Origin: an uncultured Clostridia bacterium
GTDB taxonomy: Bacteria; Bacillota; Clostridia; Christensenellales; UBA1242
Direction: 5' to 3'
Length of the DNA: 19,174 nucleotides
Assembly (NCBI GenBank): GCA_944381255.1
Contig: CALWKL010000080.1
Location: 1-19,174 of the forward strand
Part shown: positions 1 through 6,966 of the stretch, one piece after another
How positions within the stretch are numbered: position 1 is the stretch's first letter
Layout: every line of letters begins with the position of its first letter
Position numbers and translations under genes: made by a program
Notes under the pieces: model-generated
What the model was told of the DNA's origin: nothing
What the model saw: only the letters and a program-made list of their open reading frames with translations
Database searches by the model: none

Positions 1-197
1 ACACTCAATTGCGTTGGATAAATTTTTGAGCCATTCTCTATACTGTATTCTTCACCTGCTATCAATACTTTTGCGCTATACTCGTTATTAGCAGAGCCAC
101 ACCCTACGCACAGAATAGCGACAAATAGCATCAAAAACAGACTAGCGCTCGCTAGTATTAACTTCTTAGTTAATTTTTCCTTGGTTAAATTTAACAT
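1..197 (-). CDS. Lipoprotein, N-terminal part (truncated by window edge)
   Basis: The first 65 residues of an exported lipoprotein of unknown function; the gene continues past base 1. The N-terminus is Lys-rich (MLNLTKEKLTKK), followed by a hydrophobic stretch at about residues 13-30 and a lipobox-like LCVGC, so the mature protein would begin at the Cys of CGSANNEYS and sit lipid-anchored on the outer face of the membrane. GAGGT lies a few bases upstream of the ATG at 197. An ATG slightly upstream (200-202) hits a stop at once and is not the start. It is co-directional with the thioesterase gene upstream, about 117 bases away. The part seen after the Cys is too short to assign a family. Confidence 0.75.
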   Translation of the reverse strand, partial: MLNLTKEKLTKKLILASASLFLMLFVAILCVGCGSANNEYSAKVLIAGEEYSIENGSKIYPTQLS

Positions 198-314
198 CTC
201 ATACCTCTTTTTTATTAGTATCTCCCAAAAACAATAAAATTACTAATTAATTGCAATAAAATTTAATTTTTTATATTTTTTTGACAATTTTTAATTATTT
301 TTTATAATTTTGTT

Positions 315-1031
315 TTACTGAAATTCAATCTTTGCTTTTGTTACGATTTCTTCGCCTTTGTAAATAGTAAAAATATCAAATTTGCCTTCGCTATGTTTTG
401 CAATAGTTAAAATATCATTCTCGCGTGATTCCTCTACAAAATGAACCTCGATACACTTAAAATCTTTGCTTTTCAATTCTTCTACGCTGTAAGTATTCAA
501 TAAAAATCTTACATATTGAGCATTATTAGTATGCAAAGAAAAATCTATATTTTCACTAGAGACTTTTACTTCGCTAATAATTTTTGTAGACTCTCCTAAT
601 TTATCAAAATTAGTTTCAACTGCATCTTGATTGCACTCCAGTTCATCTATTCCCAGAGTACTTAGGCGCAATATTTTGCGTGAAGCAATTTCCAAAGCGC
701 ACATTTCAAGTTTCGCATATGCAAAAAGAACCCCCGATGAGTCCAAAAACTCGGTAGCAACTACAAGGATAATACCACTTTTGCGAACTAAATAACTACG
801 AATACGGAAATTCTCATTCCAAATAGGTCGTTGGGCAAGAATTTCCACCTTGTTTTTAGTAAAAACCCACATAGCACCAAATTTACTTCTCATATTTATA
901 TTATTAAGTCCCAACATACCAGTGAATACACTCACAGCATCTTGCACCAAACAAACAATACTATATGGCGAAAGCCTAGCATTCAAATCACAACAGGTAG
1001 CAGAAACTACTTGATTAGCTTCATAAACCAT
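315..1031 (-). CDS. Acyl-ACP thioesterase (FatA/FatB-like)
   Basis: A 238-aa double-hotdog protein resembling bacterial members of the acyl-ACP thioesterase family, which release free fatty acids from acyl carrier protein in the cytosol. The first hotdog covers about residues 1-125 (QDAVS near 30, MWVFTKNKVEI at 54-64, and RPIWNENFRIRSYLVR at 68-83, matching the family pattern of a proline followed by W and E). The second starts near 150 and carries D163-F-S165-L-H167-T-N169-N170, equivalent to the D-x-N-x-H-x-N-N active-site segment of plant FatA/FatB. The usual Asn between Asp and His is Ser here. GAGGTG precedes the ATG. It lies 44 bases downstream of the zinc-ribbon gene with no promoter or terminator seen between them, so the two may be co-transcribed. 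The family call is sound; activity and chain length are not determined. Confidence 0.8.
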   Translation of the reverse strand: MVYEANQVVSATCCDLNARLSPYSIVCLVQDAVSVFTGMLGLNNINMRSKFGAMWVFTKNKVEILAQRPIWNENFRIRSYLVRKSGIILVVATEFLDSSGVLFAYAKLEMCALEIASRKILRLSTLGIDELECNQDAVETNFDKLGESTKIISEVKVSSENIDFSLHTNNAQYVRFLLNTYSVEELKSKDFKCIEVHFVEESRENDILTIAKHSEGKFDIFTIYKGEEIVTKAKIEFQ

Positions 1032-1075
1032 GATTACACCTCAAAAACATAATTTTAACTTTTATCTTACCAATT

Positions 1076-1492
1076 TTACTTTGTTTTATTAGAACCCTTC
1101 TCTATATTATTTTTTATATTATAATGAAATTTATCCCATTTTTTCTGACGAATAGCTTGTACTATTACATATATAAGTCCAGGTATAATCAGTAGGCATA
1201 AGCCAATTATAGCAGGAATAACTCTTATTTTAGGCCTAGGCGAATAGTATAACTTTATATCCGCTTCACTCATTTTATTTAAGTCGACGGTATTATCTTC
1301 GTTATCATTCTCCTTACTACTTGAGAAATTGCCATAATAATTGTTAATTACAGTAGTGGTAGTATTAACTTTTTGATTTGTATCTATTTCCTTACTTACC
1401 GTATTTATTGCACCACAATAAGGACATACCGTTTCCTCATTATTGTTGACTTCAATATTTGCACCACACCCACAACATTTTACTTTACTCAT
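1076..1492 (-). CDS. Zinc-ribbon, single-pass membrane protein
   Basis: A 138-aa protein of unknown function. The N-terminus is a small zinc ribbon: C6/C7-x-C9-G then C23-P-Y-C26-G, spaced like a four-Cys zinc site. A polar, Asn/Thr-rich linker follows (about 31-80, with INNYYGN), then one hydrophobic segment at about 91-114 and a basic tail rich in Lys and Asn. This zinc-ribbon, linker, membrane-helix plan is common in uncharacterised Bacillota proteins. GGAG lies about 10 bases before the ATG, and a promoter is visible at 1519-1547. It is probably the first gene of a unit running into the thioesterase. Confidence 0.7.
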   Translation of the reverse strand: MSKVKCCGCGANIEVNNNEETVCPYCGAINTVSKEIDTNQKVNTTTTVINNYYGNFSSSKENDNEDNTVDLNKMSEADIKLYYSPRPKIRVIPAIIGLCLLIIPGLIYVIVQAIRQKKWDKFHYNIKNNIEKGSNKTK

Positions 1493-1518
1493 AATTCACT
1501 CCATTTTAGATTAATTCA

Positions 1519-1547
1519 AGTCTAGCATATCATTAAGCAAAAAGCAA
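1519..1547 (-). promoter_or_regulatory. Sigma-A-type promoter of the zinc-ribbon gene
   Basis: Read on the minus strand, TTGCTT and TAGACT are separated by 17 bases, with TGC directly before the -10 (extended -10 form). It lies about 27 bases upstream of the ATG at 1492. The -10 is a 4/6 match, so this is a moderate prediction. Confidence 0.5.
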
Positions 1548-1763
1548 ATATTTTAAAAGCCTTCACAATATTTACTCTAGCAGAAAAAATTGTAATTTAT
1601 CCTTATTAATACATATTTTATAGACTATATTTTTTTAATTTTCTCTATTATTATTTTTATTTTTTATTGCTAAATTAACTAATGTTAATAAAAAAAAAAA
1701 TAATAATTATACATATCTTTATCAAAAACTTTAGAAAATTTATTTTTGCAATTATTGAATAAA

Positions 1764-1792
1764 CAAAAAAAATGAGGTACTAGCCTCATTTT
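1764..1792 (-). terminator. Intrinsic terminator of the two-helix membrane protein gene
   Basis: A perfect 9-bp stem (AAAATGAGG with CCTCATTTT, loop of 6) is followed on the minus strand by an eight-T run. It starts a few bases after the stop codon at 1799. The remaining sequence up to 1492 (about 270 bases) is A/T-rich and holds no other feature I can support beyond the promoter at 1519-1547. Confidence 0.85.
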
Positions 1793-1798
1793 AAATTT

Positions 1799-2518
1799 TT
1801 ATTTTACCTTGACTCTATTGCCATTAGCTTTGACAACTTCCATTTCTGTATCATCATCTTCATTATCTTTGCTATTATTCGCACGGTATAATGACTGCAT
1901 TGAGAATCCAAAGAAACAGAATACTATTACAAAGCATACTGTCATAGCTACTAATAGAGTTATATATCCAACTTTTGCTTTAAAAAATGGCGAATAATTG
2001 TCCAAATTATAATCTTCGTATGACATATTTACACTTTTAGTCATTTGATTCAATTTGCCAGCTTCTACAGCAATTTGTAGTTCAGTGCCATTTGAAAAAT
2101 GTTCTGAAATTTCCTCTTTTGTATAAATATAAGGGCTAAAGGCATCGAGTTGCCCGCCGGCGAGAGATTCCGAAGTAATTCGATAGCCGAAGGCATAATA
2201 GCCTGTTTCTTCATTTATATCTACCCCTGTTACCACGCCTTTTAGATTACAAGTTGGGTGCTCTTTTGCATAATTAATCAACTCCATGTATTCATTATGC
2301 GTCTTCATCTCTGCATTATAATCTGCCTTATATCCCAAGCAAAGTACAAGCAAAACTATTGCAACTGCCAAAAAAGCAATTGATAGCATTAGATAAATCA
2401 AGAAGCGACTTTTGTGAGTTTTGCCCAACCCATTTTCAAAATCGGTAAAAGTTTGCTGTGTATTTTCCATAATTTCCACACTTGAAGCATTATTTTCCAA
2501 ATCTGGTATAGTAGCCAT
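1799..2518 (-). CDS. Two-helix membrane protein of unknown function
   Basis: 239 aa, not recognised. A polar N-terminal stretch of about 37 residues faces the cytosol if the basic KTHKSR at 34-38 follows the positive-inside rule. TM1 is about 38-62 and TM2 about 182-206. Between them lies an extracytoplasmic domain of roughly 120 residues with YAFGYRITSESLAGG near 108-122. The C-terminal tail is acidic (DNEDDDTE) and ends in KANGNRVKVK. It has its own promoter (TTGACA/TACTAT), an AGGGGG ribosome site and its own terminator, so it is a monocistronic unit. The architecture is clear; the function is not. Confidence 0.7.
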   Translation of the reverse strand: MATIPDLENNASSVEIMENTQQTFTDFENGLGKTHKSRFLIYLMLSIAFLAVAIVLLVLCLGYKADYNAEMKTHNEYMELINYAKEHPTCNLKGVVTGVDINEETGYYAFGYRITSESLAGGQLDAFSPYIYTKEEISEHFSNGTELQIAVEAGKLNQMTKSVNMSYEDYNLDNYSPFFKAKVGYITLLVAMTVCFVIVFCFFGFSMQSLYRANNSKDNEDDDTEMEVVKANGNRVKVK

Positions 2519-2541
2519 TTATATTCCCCCTATTTTTTACT

Positions 2542-2571
2542 ATAGTAGCAAATATGCGATTATTTTGTCAA
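2542..2571 (-). promoter_or_regulatory. Sigma-A promoter of the two-helix membrane protein gene
   Basis: On the minus strand there is a perfect -35 TTGACA, an 18-base spacer and a -10 TACTAT, followed by an AGGGGG ribosome site before the ATG at 2518. This is the best -35 hexamer in the window. Confidence 0.75.
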
Positions 2572-2757
2572 GTCAAAATACACTCTATTACCTTAGTTAG
2601 TAAAATTTTGCTCAAAAATACTAAATATTATAAATAAAAAGTCAAATTAAGCGCAAATTATCAATAGTTAGTTCAAAATTTCACTTTTTAACCCTTATTT
2701 ATTGTCAACCAAAAACAATTAATTTAGTTATTGTATTAAACGCAAACTTACTCTTTT

Positions 2758-2797
2758 ATAAATTTTAGCAAAAAATCTTTACTTTGCTAAAATTTAT
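2758..2797. repeat. Perfect 15-bp inverted repeat upstream of the lysoplasmalogenase gene
   Basis: Arms ATAAATTTTAGCAAA (2758-2772) and its exact complement (2783-2797) flank a 10-base centre. The right arm ends where the predicted -35 of the next gene begins. It could be an operator, an attenuator-like hairpin or a fold of no function. The rest of the 2572-2845 gap is A/T-rich with nothing else I can name. Confidence 0.7.
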
Positions 2798-2827
2798 TTG
2801 CTAATTTACTGCACTATTTGGTAAAAT
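2798..2827 (+). promoter_or_regulatory. Extended -10 promoter of the lysoplasmalogenase gene
   Basis: TTGCTA, an 18-base spacer and TAAAAT, with TGG directly before the -10. Transcription would start near 2834, immediately before the AGGAGG at 2835-2840, giving a leader of only about 12 bases. Confidence 0.55.
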
Positions 2828-2845
2828 CTTACTTAGGAGGTAAAA

Positions 2846-3547
2846 ATGGATACAATTATTATTGTTTTATTAGTTTTGGCGATAGTATCAGCTACAGCTT
2901 TCGTCATTTTTTCCAAAGGTCAGAGAGGATTTTTGGCACTTTCTCTCAAAGCCTTATCTAGTTTTCTTTTCACATTTCTTGCGATAGGCATTTGTTTCTC
3001 TTTAGGTCTTACCCTACCCGCAATGTTTTTTGTAGTAGGTTTACTCGCAAGTTGCTTTGGAGATGTAATCTTAGGTTTGCCTGATATGGTAGAAATGCAG
3101 AAAAAGTCAAGTATTATTACCCTCATAGGTGGACTATTCTTTGCCCTTGCACACGCATTCTACTTAGCTGGTATGATTATAATGTTCGGTTTCGAATGGT
3201 GGATAATTCTTGTGGCTATTGCACTCGGCTTGATTTTCTTCTTTGGCAACAAGTTTATTGGAAAACTTGATTATGGTAAACTAACCTATGGTATGCCAGT
3301 TTACTCAATATTCGTTTCCCTAGTTGTAGCAGAAAGCATTATGGCATTTATATCAGGAGCCAACACTGGCGGAAGTGTTATACTACTTCTAGGATTTATA
3401 TTCTTCTGGTTATCTGACATAGTGCTTATGAATATTTACTTTGGTAATAAAACTGATAAGCAAAAACAATTTTTGTACTACTTTAATCTATCATTTTATT
3501 ACGCAGCACAAATTCTCGTGGCAAGTTCACTAATATTATTGATATAA
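2846..3547 (+). CDS. Lysoplasmalogenase family membrane protein (YhhN/TMEM86-like)
   Basis: 233 aa, almost entirely hydrophobic, with about eight predicted membrane helices. It matches the YhhN/TMEM86 family, whose characterised members hydrolyse the vinyl-ether bond of lysoplasmalogens. Conserved polar positions of that family are present within the helices: K35 (SLKALS), G72-D73 (CFGDVILG), H103 (LAHAFYL), S190-D191 (FFWLSDIVL) and Y218-Y-A-A-Q222. Length fits the family (about 210-240 aa). The start is fixed by AGGAGG six bases upstream of the ATG. It is flanked by its own promoter and terminator. Plasmalogens are known from anaerobic Clostridia, so a role in turnover of such lipids is plausible; the substrate is inferred. 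Confidence 0.8.
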   Translation: MDTIIIVLLVLAIVSATAFVIFSKGQRGFLALSLKALSSFLFTFLAIGICFSLGLTLPAMFFVVGLLASCFGDVILGLPDMVEMQKKSSIITLIGGLFFALAHAFYLAGMIIMFGFEWWIILVAIALGLIFFFGNKFIGKLDYGKLTYGMPVYSIFVSLVVAESIMAFISGANTGGSVILLLGFIFFWLSDIVLMNIYFGNKTDKQKQFLYYFNLSFYYAAQILVASSLILLI

Positions 3548-3571
3548 TTAAGCATTACTTTAATAAATTAA

Positions 3572-3598
3572 AAAACGCGATTTGACAAATCGCGTTTT
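3572..3598. terminator. Bidirectional terminator between two convergent genes
   Basis: A perfect 12-bp stem (AAAACGCGATTT with AAATCGCGTTTT) with a 3-base loop. It is flanked by an A-run on the left and T-rich sequence on the right, so it can serve both the lysoplasmalogenase gene ending at 3547 and the minus-strand gene ending at 3671. Confidence 0.85.
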
Positions 3599-3670
3599 CC
3601 TTTTCATATTTTCATATTTTAGTTTTTCATATTTTAGTGTATAATATTTGCTTTCAAAAAATTTATTCAC

Positions 3671-4222
3671 TTATTCTTGAAAATCTTGTTTTAATAATTC
3701 AACAGCAAATTTAAGAGTATTTGCCTGATCATTATTAGTATCCAAATACAGTAAATTTTTATCTATACAAAAAAACCTATTATTTTTATCACGAATACCA
3801 AAATTCCCCCAATATCTATTCGCACGATCTAAGTCCATACTATATGTATAATCACATTCCTGCTGATGCTTTTTTATACTTTCCCAGATTTGTACAGAAT
3901 TTACATTTCCACCGAAACCTAGGCAGACAATCTTATCCCCTGGCTCTAATACACGGTATACATCTTCTATTAGATAAGAGCCTGCATCGATTATACTCTT
4001 TTGACCAGTTAATACTTCATTCCAAGATGCAGTTTTTGCTACAAATTTAAGAAATGATTCATTAGTTACCAAGCAAGCCAACGCCCCTTGTGTCAACTCA
4101 ATCGACATAAGTGATTTTTTTAATGCATCACAACTTATCAAGTTAGCATCTTTATAGGTCTGCTTCAACATTTTTGCCAAAGTAGATTTACCTGACCTAG
4201 GCACACCAACAATATAAATCAT
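3671..4222 (-). CDS. P-loop nucleotide-binding protein, small-molecule kinase-like
   Basis: A 183-aa P-loop NTPase. The Walker A motif is at the N-terminus (G6-V-P-R-S-G-K-S-T14), followed by a conserved-looking acidic residue in SCDALKK (D32) and a strand with IIDAGSY (77-83), the pattern of adenylate-kinase or zeta-toxin-like kinases. Arg/Lys-rich segments near 117-145 (RANRYWGNFGIRDKNNR) could form a lid. No substrate-specific family was recognised. A GAGG site precedes the ATG at 4222, and TATAAT at 4244-4249 (read on the minus strand) may be its -10. Its own unit ends at the shared terminator at 3572-3598. Confidence 0.65.
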   Translation of the reverse strand: MIYIVGVPRSGKSTLAKMLKQTYKDANLISCDALKKSLMSIELTQGALACLVTNESFLKFVAKTASWNEVLTGQKSIIDAGSYLIEDVYRVLEPGDKIVCLGFGGNVNSVQIWESIKKHQQECDYTYSMDLDRANRYWGNFGIRDKNNRFFCIDKNLLYLDTNNDQANTLKFAVELLKQDFQE

Positions 4223-4294
4223 TGCTTTCCTCGCTTTTTAACAATTATATTTTAGTTCTAAACATAATTTTACACATAAAAAATGATACCAAAT

Positions 4295-4335
4295 AAAAAT
4301 GCCTAGCTTAAATTATACTCAATCTAGACATTTTT
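4295..4335 (-). terminator. Intrinsic terminator of the small unit at 4395-4534
   Basis: A 12-bp stem when read as minus-strand RNA (AAAAATGTCTAG with CTAGGCATTTTT, one U-G wobble), a 17-base loop, then a T-rich tail. On the plus strand the wobble becomes a C/A mismatch, which argues that the minus strand is the functional one. Confidence 0.7.
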
Positions 4336-4394
4336 TGTTAACATCTTGACATTTGCTCGGACGTATCACAATTTAGGTCTTTTAGGGCAGTTGT

Positions 4395-4505
4395 TTACTC
4401 TTGTACATTTGCCTCGTCCATCTGAGCCTTAATAACCTTGCTCATTCGATAAACATCATATGCGCAACAAAAACTGATAAAAGCATTTACATTATTTTTG
4501 TCCAT
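4395..4505 (-). CDS. Possible small protein (36 aa) or small-RNA unit
   Basis: A 36-codon frame beginning MDKNNVNAFISFCCAYDVYR, followed by a Lys/Met-rich, possibly amphipathic helix and ending in NVQE; not recognised. A good promoter (4541-4569) lies upstream and a terminator (4295-4335) downstream, so a transcript of roughly 240 bases is predicted. The region is visibly less A/T-rich than the gaps around it. Against translation of this frame: GAGG sits 13 bases from its ATG, but only 6 bases from an earlier ATG at 4513 that opens a six-codon frame (MNYGQK) overlapping the start in another phase. It may therefore be a leader-peptide arrangement or a regulatory RNA. Confidence 0.4.
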   Translation of the reverse strand: MDKNNVNAFISFCCAYDVYRMSKVIKAQMDEANVQE

Positions 4506-4540
4506 AATTCATAAGCCACCTCTTGTCTTTTACCATTTCA

Positions 4541-4569
4541 ATTTTACCACAAAGTAAAAAATTTTTCAA
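4541..4569 (-). promoter_or_regulatory. Extended -10 promoter of the small unit
   Basis: On the minus strand, TTGAAA and TAAAAT are separated by exactly 17 bases, with TGG directly before the -10. The TGTGGTAAAAT core is identical to that of the groES promoter. The following stretch to 5168 (about 600 bases) is nearly pure A/T; I see no gene, RNA or strong hairpin in it. Confidence 0.65.
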
Positions 4570-5168
4570 GAAATTTGATTATTTATTTTAATTAATTTTA
4601 AAAAATATGCAAGTTGAATTTTGTATCTATATTACAATTATTTCAAAGCTCATTTCAAATAAAAACTTATAATATTTAAGACTTTTTATAAAGTAAAAGT
4701 AATTACTTTTCATTAATACATTATTTATAAATTTTAGCACTTTCTTTTAGTTTTTAATCACTATACCCCTTAATTTGTGTAGGTATATGCTTATTTTTTA
4801 GGATATAAGTGTAATTGGAACAAGTTAAAAAATTGTTAAAATAAATTAATTTTAGATTATTCTTTTGTTATTAAAATTCCTAAATAATTTCTATAGTTAA
4901 ATTAGAATTATGCAGTTCTATTTTAAAAAATAACGTAATAATAATATATTCTCACTATAAATATGCGACAGAAAATCATTTTAATTATTATAGACTTTTT
5001 AAAAACCGTAGATAATAACAAAATTCTTTTAAACTAGTTGCTACTTACCAACATTTACAAATTATTTTCATATTATTACCAATGCAATTTAATAAAGAGA
5101 TTTATCTTTTATTATTACTACAAAAAAACTATTCTAAAGACACTTTTTTAATAAATATTGCTTTTTGT

Positions 5169-5197
5169 TTGTTAAAACATTAAAAATAGTGTATAAT
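5169..5197 (+). promoter_or_regulatory. Promoter of the pyruvate kinase gene, abutting the start codon
   Basis: TTGTTA, a 17-base spacer and a perfect TATAAT. A transcription start six or seven bases past the -10 falls at about 5203-5205, while the ATG is at 5207. The message would have almost no leader. Confidence 0.7.
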
Positions 5198-5206
5198 ATA
5201 TACATT

Positions 5207-6235
5207 ATGAAGAAAATAACAAAAATAGTATGTACGCTAGGCCCCGCCTGCGATGATTTTGAGATTTTAAATAAAATGTTTGAAAGTGGTATGGACATTG
5301 CGCGTCTAAATATGAGCCATGGCACTCACCAAACACATCAAGCTCTTATTGACAAAATTGAGCCACTTCGTAAAAAAGGATTAAAATTAATGATTGATAC
5401 GAAAGGACCCGAAATTCGTATAGGAACTTTCAAAAATGGCTCAATTATGCTTAATGAAGGGCAGAAATTTACTTTTACTACTAGAAATGTTGTAGGTACA
5501 GAAAAACAAGTTAGCTTAAAATATACAAATCTAGTAAATGAAGTTTCTGTTGGAGATAAAGTATATGCCAACAACGGCTTGCTGGTGTTCTCTATAACGA
5601 AAGTTACTAGCACTGATATTGAGTGTGTAGTAGAGTTTGGTGGTAAATTAAGCAATAATAAGAGTCTAAATGTACCTGGTGTGGTACCAAATTCTCCTTA
5701 TATTTCCCCTGCAGACGAATCTGATATGCTTTTTGCAATCAAAAACAAAGCAGATTTTCTTGCTTTGTCTTTCGTTAGTAACGCACAAAATGTGCTAGAT
5801 GTTCGTTCTTTTTTAGCAAAAAACAATGCACCAGATATTCTATTAATATCAAAAATAGAAAATGCTCAAGGAGTAAATCACGCTCAATCAATTCTAGATG
5901 TGAGCGATGGTCTAATGGTGGCTCGTGGAGATTTGGGAGTTGAGATTCCTATTTATAAGATTCCGCCTATTCAAAAAAAGCTAATTTCTTTGTGCAATGT
6001 AAAGAAAAAATCTTGTATAGTTGCAACCGAAATGCTAGAAAGTATGACAAATTCTACTCGCCCTACTCGAGCAGAAGTCAACGACGTCGCATCTGCTATT
6101 TATGAAGAAGCGACCGCAACCATGTTATCAGGAGAGACTGCATCAGGGATAAACCCTGTATTAGTAGTACAAACTATGGCAAAAATTATCGAAGAAGTAG
6201 AAAATCATATGTATAAAGTAAAAATTTCTTGCTAA
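5207..6235 (+). CDS. pyk: Pyruvate kinase, short form without C-terminal domain
   Basis: Catalyses the last step of glycolysis, phosphoenolpyruvate plus ADP to pyruvate plus ATP. 342 aa from ATG 5207. All catalytic landmarks are present: ARLNMSHG at 32-39, DTKGPEIRIG at 64-73 (K+ and nucleotide site), LISKIEN at 213-219 with the catalytic Lys216 and metal ligand Glu218, DGLMVARGDLGVE at 234-246, ATEMLESM at 273-280, and RPTRAEVNDVASA with MLSGETASG at 285-314. The B domain occupies about 73-160; its usual DDGL reads NNGL (122-125). The chain stops just after the barrel (KIIEEVENH), so the C-terminal domain of about 110-120 residues that normally carries the allosteric site and much of the tetramer contact is missing. 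A strong terminator follows, so this is not an obvious frameshift. An in-frame TTG at 5165 would add a non-homologous leader and overlap the promoter. Confidence 0.9.
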   Translation: MKKITKIVCTLGPACDDFEILNKMFESGMDIARLNMSHGTHQTHQALIDKIEPLRKKGLKLMIDTKGPEIRIGTFKNGSIMLNEGQKFTFTTRNVVGTEKQVSLKYTNLVNEVSVGDKVYANNGLLVFSITKVTSTDIECVVEFGGKLSNNKSLNVPGVVPNSPYISPADESDMLFAIKNKADFLALSFVSNAQNVLDVRSFLAKNNAPDILLISKIENAQGVNHAQSILDVSDGLMVARGDLGVEIPIYKIPPIQKKLISLCNVKKKSCIVATEMLESMTNSTRPTRAEVNDVASAIYEEATATMLSGETASGINPVLVVQTMAKIIEEVENHMYKVKISC

Positions 6236-6270
6236 CACATAAAAAACTTTTATTTCTTCTAGTTATAGCT

Positions 6271-6309
6271 AAAAGTATAATGCAATTTAAAAAGCATTAT
6301 ACTTTTTTT
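6271..6309 (+). terminator. Intrinsic terminator after pyruvate kinase
   Basis: A perfect 13-bp stem (AAAAGTATAATGC with GCATTATACTTTT), a 10-base loop and a run of seven T. Confidence 0.9.
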
Positions 6310-6366
6310 ATTATTTTTTAATTTACTTTTTTGTTCGTTAATTTTGTCGCTATTTTTTAAAAATAG

Positions 6367-6375
6367 TGGTATAAT
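6367..6375 (+). promoter_or_regulatory. Extended -10 promoter of the alkyltransferase gene
   Basis: TGG-TATAAT, a perfect extended -10, about 24 bases before the ATG. No good -35 is found at normal spacing, as expected for extended -10 promoters. Confidence 0.65.
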
Positions 6376-6398
6376 ATAGTAAATGTTAGGAGGTAAAA

Positions 6399-6911
6399 AT
6401 GATTTACACTACAAAATACGATTCTCCTATAGGAGAGATGACCTTAGCAAGTTCAGAAGGAATGCTAATAGGCGCATGGATAGAAGGACAGAAATATTAT
6501 ATGAACGGTATAAATGTTGATGAAGTGGAAGTCAACAACAAAGATGAAGTACTAATTAAGGCAAAAGAATGGCTAGACAAATATTTCGCTGGTAAAAAAC
6601 CCAATTTAGCAGATTTACCACTTTGTCCAGGAGGCACAAGTTTCCAAAGAGAAGTCTGGGCTGTAGTTTGTAATATTCCATATGGCGAGACAGGAACCTA
6701 TAGTGATATCGCAAATACTTTAAAAATCTTAACAGGCGAAGCACCATCTTCCCAATCTGTCGGAAATGCAGTTAGCCATAACCCACTTTTAGTAATTATT
6801 CCATGTCATAGAGTTGTTGGTAAAGACGGCAGTATGGTAGGATATTCTGGCGGTTTAAAAGCGAAAGAATTTTTGCTAAATCTGGAAAAAGATAGTAAAA
6901 ACAATAATTAA
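6399..6911 (+). CDS. ogt: Methylated-DNA--protein-cysteine S-methyltransferase
   Basis: A suicide DNA repair protein that transfers the alkyl group from O6-alkylguanine in DNA to its own cysteine. 170 aa. The N-terminal, RNase H-like domain covers about 1-75. The C-terminal DNA-binding and catalytic domain starts at the family motif FQREVW (82-87) and contains GNAVSHNP (122-129) and the active-site PCHRVV with Cys136, then GYSGGLKAKEFLL (148-160), where the substrate loop closes the site. Length fits the Ogt type without an AdaA region. AGGAGG at 6388-6393 sets the start. It is monocistronic, with its own promoter and terminator. Confidence 0.95.
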   Translation: MIYTTKYDSPIGEMTLASSEGMLIGAWIEGQKYYMNGINVDEVEVNNKDEVLIKAKEWLDKYFAGKKPNLADLPLCPGGTSFQREVWAVVCNIPYGETGTYSDIANTLKILTGEAPSSQSVGNAVSHNPLLVIIPCHRVVGKDGSMVGYSGGLKAKEFLLNLEKDSKNNN

Positions 6912-6916
6912 AGCAG

Positions 6917-6953
6917 AAAAAGCGCGTTTTACTCATTAAAAACACGCTTTTTT
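6917..6953 (+). terminator. Intrinsic terminator after the alkyltransferase gene
   Basis: A stem of AAAAAGCGCGTTTT with AAAACACGCTTTTT (one mismatch), a short loop and a six-T tail. The gap from here to 7424 (about 470 bases) is A/T-rich, with only the palindrome at 6967-6986 standing out. Confidence 0.8.
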
Positions 6954-6966
6954 GTTATTTTTTTAA

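Noticed and set aside
4570..5160. A non-coding RNA gene in the long gap before pyruvate kinase
   Set aside because: The stretch is nearly pure A/T with no GC-richer core, no tRNA-like fold and no strong hairpin.
5165..5206. TTG 5165 as start of pyruvate kinase
   Set aside because: It adds 14 residues without homology and lies inside the promoter; MKKITKIVCTLGPA from 5207 is the normal family N-terminus.
5338..5655. Minus-strand open frame of 105 codons inside pyruvate kinase
   Set aside because: Antisense shadow of a conserved gene, no ribosome site or family pattern.
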